DNA of 5,601 nt from Thermoplasmata archaeon (GTDB lineage: Archaea; Thermoplasmatota; E2; DHVEG-1), in contig JAUWGL010000069.1 of assembly GCA_030606465.1 (NCBI GenBank), forward strand, positions 1-5,601, given 5' to 3'. Position 1 is the stretch's first letter, and each line of letters starts with the position of its first letter. The notes beneath the pieces are model-generated. The model was not told the DNA's origin. It saw only the letters and a program-made list of their open reading frames with translations, and did no database searches. Shown piece after piece: positions 1 to 5,601 of this stretch. The translations under genes were made by a program, and so were the position numbers.

Positions 1-756
1 AATTATTGAATCTACATATGACTCAAAAAGATCAGCACCCATTCCTGCTACATCCCCAACGTTGTCACCTACCTGATCTGCTATAACTGCAGGATTTCTT
101 GGGTCATCTTCAGGAATTCCTGCTTCTACTTTTCCAACAAGGTCAGCTCCAACATCTGCTGATTTTGTATAAATTCCACCACCAACACGGGCAAAAAGTG
201 CAATTGATGATGCCCCAAATCCAAATCCAAATAAAATATTGGTTGTTTGCACAATGGTTGTTTGTGCATTTCCGAGATCTACATAGTTATAAAATAATAG
301 AAATAATCCAAATACGCCAAGAACTCCAAGTCCTACAACACACATCCCCATAACAGCCCCACTTGAAAAAGCAATAGAGAGTCCTTTGCTAAGGCTTTTT
401 TTTGTTCCTTCAGCAGTTCTTGCATTAGCCATTGTAGCCATACGCATACCTATGTTTCCAGCAACAGCTGAAAGTATTGCTCCGATGACAAATGCTAATG
501 ATGTTCCCCAATGAATATTACTATCTTCGATGAATGATGCTCCATATAGAAGTGCTGCAACGACTACTACAAATATAATCAGGACTTTGTATTCACTTTT
601 TAAAAACGCCATTGCACCATCACGTATAGCACTGCTAAGTTCCTGCATCTTTTGGTTCCCCGGATCTTGTTTTTTAACGCTGAAAAATAGGGCTATAGCA
701 AAAAGTAAAGCCACTATACCTCCAACTGGTACAATTAATGAAATATCAATATTCAT
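1..756 (-). CDS. hppA: Membrane-bound ion-translocating pyrophosphatase, N-terminal part (cut by window edge)
   Basis: This integral membrane enzyme hydrolyses PPi and pumps H+ and/or Na+ across the cytoplasmic membrane. The minus strand reads open from an ATG at 756 to the window edge, giving 252 codons, about one third of the usual 650-750 residues; the rest lies outside. Hydrophobic segments are visible near residues 5-26, 55-75, 83-108, 127-156 and 168-190. The family signature follows: [20 protein letters not shown] (192-211), then PEDDPRNPA (215-223) and [13 protein letters not shown] (231-243). These supply the acidic and lysine residues that bind Mg-PPi. E245 sits in ADLFESY, where Na+-pumping members carry their gate glutamate. 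The start is supported by GGTGA nine bases upstream and by a first helix that begins directly after it. The K+-dependence position lies beyond the window. The gene is divergent from the RND transporter gene. Family assignment is essentially certain; ion specificity is not. Confidence 0.96.
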   Translation of the reverse strand, partial: MNIDISLIVPVGGIVALLFAIALFFSVKKQDPGNQKMQELSSAIRDGAMAFLKSEYKVLIIFVVVVAALLYGASFIEDSNIHWGTSLAFVIGAILSAVAGNIGMRMATMANARTAEGTKKSLSKGLSIAFSSGAVMGMCVVGLGVLGVFGLFLLFYNYVDLGNAQTTIVQTTNILFGFGFGASSIALFARVGGGIYTKSADVGADLVGKVEAGIPEDDPRNPAVIADQVGDNVGDVAGMGADLFESYVDSII

Positions 757-765
757 TTTAATCTC

Positions 766-770
766 TCACC
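766..770 (-). promoter_or_regulatory. Ribosome binding site of hppA
   Basis: On the minus strand GGTGA lies nine bases before the ATG at 756. It is complementary to the anti-Shine-Dalgarno end of 16S rRNA (CACCUCC, with the archaeal upstream AU), which fixes the chosen start. The sequence is seen directly; its use is inferred. Confidence 0.7.
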
Positions 771-865
771 CTGTTTTTATAGGAAGCAGTTGTCATTATT
801 TAATAATTATGTTTTATATCAAATAGTCTTATTTTAGGGAATCGGGTACCTTTTGTAAAGATAAG

Positions 866-873
866 AATATAAA
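866..873 (-). promoter_or_regulatory. Possible TATA box for hppA
   Basis: The minus strand reads TTTATATT, preceded by the AT-rich TTTACAA. If used as an archaeal TATA box, transcription would start about 25 bases downstream, near 843, leaving a leader of roughly 85-90 bases. Another AT-rich candidate, GATATAAAA on the minus strand around 815-825, lies closer to the gene. The whole region is very AT-rich, so this call is weak. Confidence 0.3.
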
Positions 874-886
874 TTGTAAAAATAGA

Positions 887-896
887 TTTATATATA
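887..896 (+). promoter_or_regulatory. Probable TATA box for the RND transporter gene
   Basis: TTTATATATA matches the archaeal TATA consensus well. It is preceded by the purine-rich stretch AAAAATAG (878-885), which could serve as a BRE element. A start about 25 bases downstream, near 914-920, would give a leader of about 75 bases before the ATG at 992. The core is nearly self-complementary, so it might also serve the divergent hppA gene. The match is seen; promoter function is inferred and assumes an archaeal host. Confidence 0.45.
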
Positions 897-991
897 ATAA
901 TAAGAATTAAGGTTAAAATTGGGGTTCTAGTACATGCAAATAAAATCCAATGAATAGATGTAAAAATAAACAAGTGTGAGATTGGAATCAA

Positions 992-3900
992 ATGTTAGAT
1001 AAACTTGGCAGGCTCATCGAAAAACAACCATGGTTAGTTATCGGAATAATACTCATGATAACCATAGGTTTCAGTACATTGGTACCCTTCTTAGACATGG
1101 GAACATCAACAGAAGATTTCATGCCAGATGATGAAATCGTTAAAGCAGATCAACGTGTCGCTGATTATTTTGGTGGAACCGATGAAATGCTAATGATTTA
1201 TGTTGAAAAACAACAAGCAGATACTGCTGTCACCCCTGAAGCATTAAAGGAAGAATATTTTGTTATAAAAGAATTAGAAAAAATCGAGGAGGTAAAAGGA
1301 TCTATTTGTGTAGCGAATCTTGTGAACATAATATGTCAAATGGAGTTTAATAAAACACTTCTTGAATGTTCAAACAATGAAATTGCTACTGCTTTCCAGG
1401 ATTTGATGGTAGAAAAAAACTATGACGAAATAAAAATGATGACTGCAGATGATCCAAATGAAGAAGTAGATTATAACCCATACCCCCAAATATCGAAAGG
1501 AAAAACAATAGATAGCGTAGACATAAAGAATTACTACATACAAGAAATTGATGATAAAATACGTTTTTCAATTGAGGTATATGATCTCGCTAATTTTGAA
1601 TCAAAATTGACTCCGCCGCATTCAAAAATGAATGTTATAGAATGGTACATAGATTTTAAAAACTTGATAACACCTGATGAAAGATTAGATATTGATTATA
1701 AAATCACAGCTCACATAGAACCAACAAATAAATTTTGGGAAATAGGAAAAGGACCTATTGAAAATCTTAAAGACATTATTGACTACATTAGAAATCGTGA
1801 GCTATTCAGATCATATAAAAAAGAGGCATATCTGTGGATACAGCCACCTGGTCAAGATATGTCTTTTCCAATTAAACTTGAAACAGGAAATGTAACTTTT
1901 AATGTTGCTGAAAACAGGGTAGAGATAGAGGTGGAAAAAGAAGAACTTGGTAACTTTGGTATTGCTCCTGAAATGTATGGTACAGGTCTTCCAGCTAGAA
2001 TTGGTGTTTCCAAAGCAGGTTTTAGGTTTTATCAAATTCCTGGTTTAAAACTTCCTTGGTTGAGAGTGAATTTTGATGTCAGTTTTTTAAAAGAGTATTT
2101 TGAAAAAATACAAAATAGGCCAGTGTTAAGTGCTATTTCTGCAAAAATGTTGAGTAAAATTGGTGATTTTTCTTGGGAGGATTTTGATGAGTTGTTTGCT
2201 ATGCTAGAAGAAGGCGGTTTTGCTGTTGAAACAATGTCTTTGAAGGATATGGAAACCTGGTGGGTGGTGACAGATGAATCGCCTGATACTGGTTTTGCAG
2301 ATAATACCTATTTTATAAAACCATTTTTTATGGAGGAGTTGAAGAAAAGTGCTGTTGTATTTTTGTCAGAAGACTACACTGAAAATTCTGGTTCGAGTAG
2401 CACGTTAATAATGCTTTCGATAAATGAGACTGTTGGTCCAATGCAGACCGGGGAGGTTAGTAAAAAAATTGTTCAAGCAATGGAAAAATATGACTCAGAA
2501 AAAAATTATGTTTCAATGAAGGCTACGGGTATAGGAGTTGTTTCTTATCAGATAGATGAGTTAACTGTAGAGGCAAATATGATTATCGTGCCAGGTATTT
2601 TTATTGCAATTTGTGTTATATTGTTTGTAAATTTCAGGAAACTATCATATATGATTCTTCCTCTGGTTGGCCTGAGTATATCCATAGTTTGGCTTATTGG
2701 AACCATGGTGCTTCTTGGAATACGGTTCAATACAATGGCAGTAGCACTTGTCCCTCTTTTAATGGGCTTGGGTGTTGATTATTCAGTACATATGTTTCAT
2801 AATTATCGTGCTGAACTTGAAAAAGGAAGAACACCAGGGGAAGCAATAACTGCCTCAATAAAAGATGTTGGTACAGCTATGTTTCTTGCTGCACTTACTA
2901 CTATGATAGCGTTTCTGTCTTTTCTTACTGCTAGTATTCCTCCACTTAGAGATTTTGGTGTCTTATGTGCGATTGGGATTATGTACACATTCATAACAAC
3001 AATTACGTTGCAGGCATCTGTTAGATATGTTTTAGATAGAAGAAAAAAAGTAGTGGATAAACTAAGATCAAAGAGTGATACTAATGTAAAAACCATGAGG
3101 AAAACATCAAAAATTGTTTACAAACATTCAGGGGTTATTCTAATTATAGCTTGTATTATGACTGTAATTATGGCTGTTGGTGCAACAAATGTTGAAACAG
3201 GTTTTGATATGGAGGATTTTTTGCCAGATGATAATCCTGCTATACAAATATGGTATGATGTTGAAAGGAATTTCCCGTTTTCAAGTCAGGATCAGGAATA
3301 TATATTGATAGAAGGTAATGTTGCATCTGTAGATGCTCTTAAGGGGATTTCTGAAACATATGAAAACTTGAGGGATGATGAATTTGTTGCGGAGAAACCT
3401 GATGGAGATCTAAAAGTAACATCCGTGTTGTCTGTTATTCAGGATGCTGTTAGAGAAAATATTACTATTGCATCTGAGTTTAACCTTGATCAAAATGGGA
3501 TACCTAAAAATGATCATGATGTAAAACGGCTTTTTGATTATTTATATAAAAGTAGTAATTATTGGTTAAAGATTAGAGAAGTATTACATCAGGAAGATGG
3601 CTCTTATGATGCTGCGGTGATAAGAGTTTATATTGATTTTTCTTCAAGTGATGAAAATTATGCTACCAAAACGAGGATTTTATATGACGATCTCAATGGA
3701 GATATAGCTGATTATGGAGATGCTACTGCTACTGTAACCGGGTCAACTTCATCTTCGTATTCGGTTACAAAGGGACTTACCGAGAGTCAGATTATGTCTA
3801 CAGCTATTTCTATTATTATTGCAACATTGGTTCTCATAATTGCATATAGAAACCCGTTGCTGGGTTTGATTACTATTATACCTGTTGCAATATCAATTAT

Positions 3901-4303
3901 TTGGATACTTGGATCAATATATTTCTTGGGTTATTCATTAAATGTTATGACGGTTATGGTTACATGTCTCACTATAGGAATTGGTATTGATTACTCTATT
4001 CATGCTACTGGAAGATTCAGACTTGTTGCAGATAAAACTGGTGATGCAGCTAAAGCCATGTCTGAAACAGTCGGGCATACCGGGGGGGCATTGTTGATTG
4101 CTGCTATGAGTACAATAGCAGGTTTCGGCATGCTTATTTTTGCACCTATACCACCAGAGCAACAGTTTGGTGTGATAATGTGCTTGACTATACTTTATGC
4201 GTTTTTAACATCGATATTTATTCTCCCACCAATTATAATGAAATGGGGAAAATGGCGTAAAAAAAGGAAAGGATATATTATATCTCCAAAAAAACCTGAA
4301 TAA
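992..4303 (+). CDS. RND-superfamily transporter (HAE3/MMPL-like), 1103 residues, enlarged first extracytoplasmic domain
   Basis: This is probably a cytoplasmic-membrane transporter driven by the ion gradient, moving hydrophobic or amphiphilic molecules (lipids, drugs or hopanoid-like compounds in known relatives); the substrate cannot be read from sequence. It has two homologous halves. TM1 (14-33) is followed by a long external domain (34-528) and TM2-6 (about 529-547, 552-575, 579-599, 625-648, 655-678). TM7 (713-733) is followed by a shorter external domain (734-932) and TM8-12 (about 933-951, 955-978, 983-1001, 1029-1050, 1057-1082). The halves share a post-TM1 motif, STEDFMPDD (39-47) and DMEDFLPDD (739-747), and a TM4/TM10 motif, GLGVDYSVH (592-600) and GIGIDYSIH (996-1004). 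D596 and D1000 are the likely ion-coupling residues. The C-terminus is basic and cytoplasmic. Start: an in-frame TGA at 977-979 makes the ATG at 992 the first usable start, and TM1 needs it; the ribosome site is weak (GTGA at 976-979). Typical archaeal HAE3 proteins are shorter, and the excess lies mainly at residues 119-450. No partner protein is encoded beside it. Confidence 0.92.
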   Translation: MLDKLGRLIEKQPWLVIGIILMITIGFSTLVPFLDMGTSTEDFMPDDEIVKADQRVADYFGGTDEMLMIYVEKQQADTAVTPEALKEEYFVIKELEKIEEVKGSICVANLVNIICQMEFNKTLLECSNNEIATAFQDLMVEKNYDEIKMMTADDPNEEVDYNPYPQISKGKTIDSVDIKNYYIQEIDDKIRFSIEVYDLANFESKLTPPHSKMNVIEWYIDFKNLITPDERLDIDYKITAHIEPTNKFWEIGKGPIENLKDIIDYIRNRELFRSYKKEAYLWIQPPGQDMSFPIKLETGNVTFNVAENRVEIEVEKEELGNFGIAPEMYGTGLPARIGVSKAGFRFYQIPGLKLPWLRVNFDVSFLKEYFEKIQNRPVLSAISAKMLSKIGDFSWEDFDELFAMLEEGGFAVETMSLKDMETWWVVTDESPDTGFADNTYFIKPFFMEELKKSAVVFLSEDYTENSGSSSTLIMLSINETVGPMQTGEVSKKIVQAMEKYDSEKNYVSMKATGIGVVSYQIDELTVEANMIIVPGIFIAICVILFVNFRKLSYMILPLVGLSISIVWLIGTMVLLGIRFNTMAVALVPLLMGLGVDYSVHMFHNYRAELEKGRTPGEAITASIKDVGTAMFLAALTTMIAFLSFLTASIPPLRDFGVLCAIGIMYTFITTITLQASVRYVLDRRKKVVDKLRSKSDTNVKTMRKTSKIVYKHSGVILIIACIMTVIMAVGATNVETGFDMEDFLPDDNPAIQIWYDVERNFPFSSQDQEYILIEGNVASVDALKGISETYENLRDDEFVAEKPDGDLKVTSVLSVIQDAVRENITIASEFNLDQNGIPKNDHDVKRLFDYLYKSSNYWLKIREVLHQEDGSYDAAVIRVYIDFSSSDENYATKTRILYDDLNGDIADYGDATATVTGSTSSSYSVTKGLTESQIMSTAISIIIATLVLIIAYRNPLLGLITIIPVAISIIWILGSIYFLGYSLNVMTVMVTCLTIGIGIDYSIHATGRFRLVADKTGDAAKAMSETVGHTGGALLIAAMSTIAGFGMLIFAPIPPEQQFGVIMCLTILYAFLTSIFILPPIIMKWGKWRKKRKGYIISPKKPE

Positions 4304-4331
4304 AATAGTAGGATCCGGTTAACAGCTTTTT

Positions 4332-4365
4332 GGTAAAATTATATGACGTTTTTTACCTATTTTTT
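4332..4365 (+). terminator. Terminator-like hairpin and T-tracts after the RND gene
   Basis: GGTAAAA (4332-4338) and TTTTACC (4351-4357) form a perfect seven-base-pair stem with a 12-base loop, and a run of six T follows at 4360-4365. Another six-T run (4349-4354) overlaps the loop and right arm. The stem is AT-rich and therefore weak as a bacterial intrinsic terminator, but archaeal termination depends mainly on T-tracts. It lies about 30 bases after the transporter stop codon and before the oxidoreductase promoter region, which suggests the two genes are transcribed separately. Confidence 0.55.
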
Positions 4366-4370
4366 ATACC

Positions 4371-4383
4371 AAATATTTATTTA
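4371..4383 (+). promoter_or_regulatory. Possible TATA box for the pyruvate oxidoreductase gene
   Basis: AAATATTTATTTA resembles an archaeal TATA element. It would place the transcription start near 4403-4406, about 33 bases before the GTG start. The region is AT-rich and the match is imperfect. A second AT-rich stretch, TTATATTATTATAT near 4413-4426, lies too close to the start codon to be a likely TATA box. Confidence 0.35.
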
Positions 4384-4398
4384 TCAGGCTTAGTTACG

Positions 4399-4411
4399 GG
4401 ATACGTTATCC
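4399..4411. repeat. Small inverted repeat at the expected transcription start of nifJ
   Basis: GGATA and TATCC flank the central CGT, giving a perfect five-base dyad. It overlaps the position where transcription would begin if the TATA-like element at 4371-4383 is used, which is a common place for a repressor operator. Such a short dyad can arise by chance, so an operator role is only a suggestion. Confidence 0.25.
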
Positions 4412-4426
4412 ATTATATTATTATAT

Positions 4427-5601
<1,175 letters not shown>

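Noticed and set aside
99..353. Plus-strand open frame, 84 residues, rich in Gln, Leu and His
   Set aside because: It lies antisense to the conserved hppA coding sequence and its composition is what the reverse of that gene would give. It has no recognisable domain.
530..826. Plus-strand open frame, 98 residues
   Set aside because: Most of it is antisense to the start of hppA, and it runs on into the divergent promoter region. No ribosome site or family resemblance was seen.
800..991. Minus-strand open frame, 63 residues, rich in Ile and Leu
   Set aside because: It fills the AT-rich divergent promoter region and its hydrophobic look follows from base composition. There is no ribosome site and it would cover the leaders of both real genes.
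1386..4162. Several minus-strand open frames of 60-97 residues inside the transporter gene
   Set aside because: They are shadows of a well-supported 1103-codon gene whose motifs and duplicated halves confirm the plus-strand frame.

Overview
The window looks like ordinary chromosomal DNA from a low-GC, probably anaerobic microbe. An archaeon is the better guess. The start signals at both ends match the archaeal 16S tail (GGTGA before the first gene, GAGGTG before the last), TATA-box-like elements lie upstream of the genes, and the central protein resembles the RND (HAE3/MMPL-like) transporters common in Euryarchaeota. This is inference: no rRNA or other taxonomic marker is present, and an AT-rich anaerobic bacterium is not excluded.

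Layout: (1) positions 1-756, minus strand, hold the N-terminal third of a membrane-bound ion-pumping pyrophosphatase (hppA), cut by the left edge. (2) Positions 757-991 are an AT-rich divergent intergenic region with TATA-like elements for both directions. (3) Positions 992-4303, plus strand, hold a complete 1103-residue RND-superfamily transporter with 12 predicted membrane helices in two homologous halves and a strongly enlarged first extracytoplasmic domain. (4) Positions 4304-4437 are a spacer with a terminator-like hairpin plus T-tract, a TATA-like element and a small inverted repeat. (5) Positions 4438-5601, plus strand, hold the N-terminal third of a single-chain pyruvate:ferredoxin/flavodoxin oxidoreductase (nifJ/por), cut by the right edge.

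The three genes appear to be separate transcription units rather than one operon. A loose energetic link is possible: the oxidoreductase makes reduced ferredoxin and acetyl-CoA from pyruvate, the pyrophosphatase recovers energy from PPi as an ion gradient, and an RND transporter normally consumes such a gradient. Nothing in the sequence proves functional coupling. I found no CRISPR array, insertion sequence, tRNA, rRNA or clear novel system. The most notable items are the roughly 280-residue extra segment in one half of the transporter, the position of the ion-selectivity glutamate in the pyrophosphatase, and the bacterial/eukaryotic-style single-chain oxidoreductase in an apparently archaeal setting.
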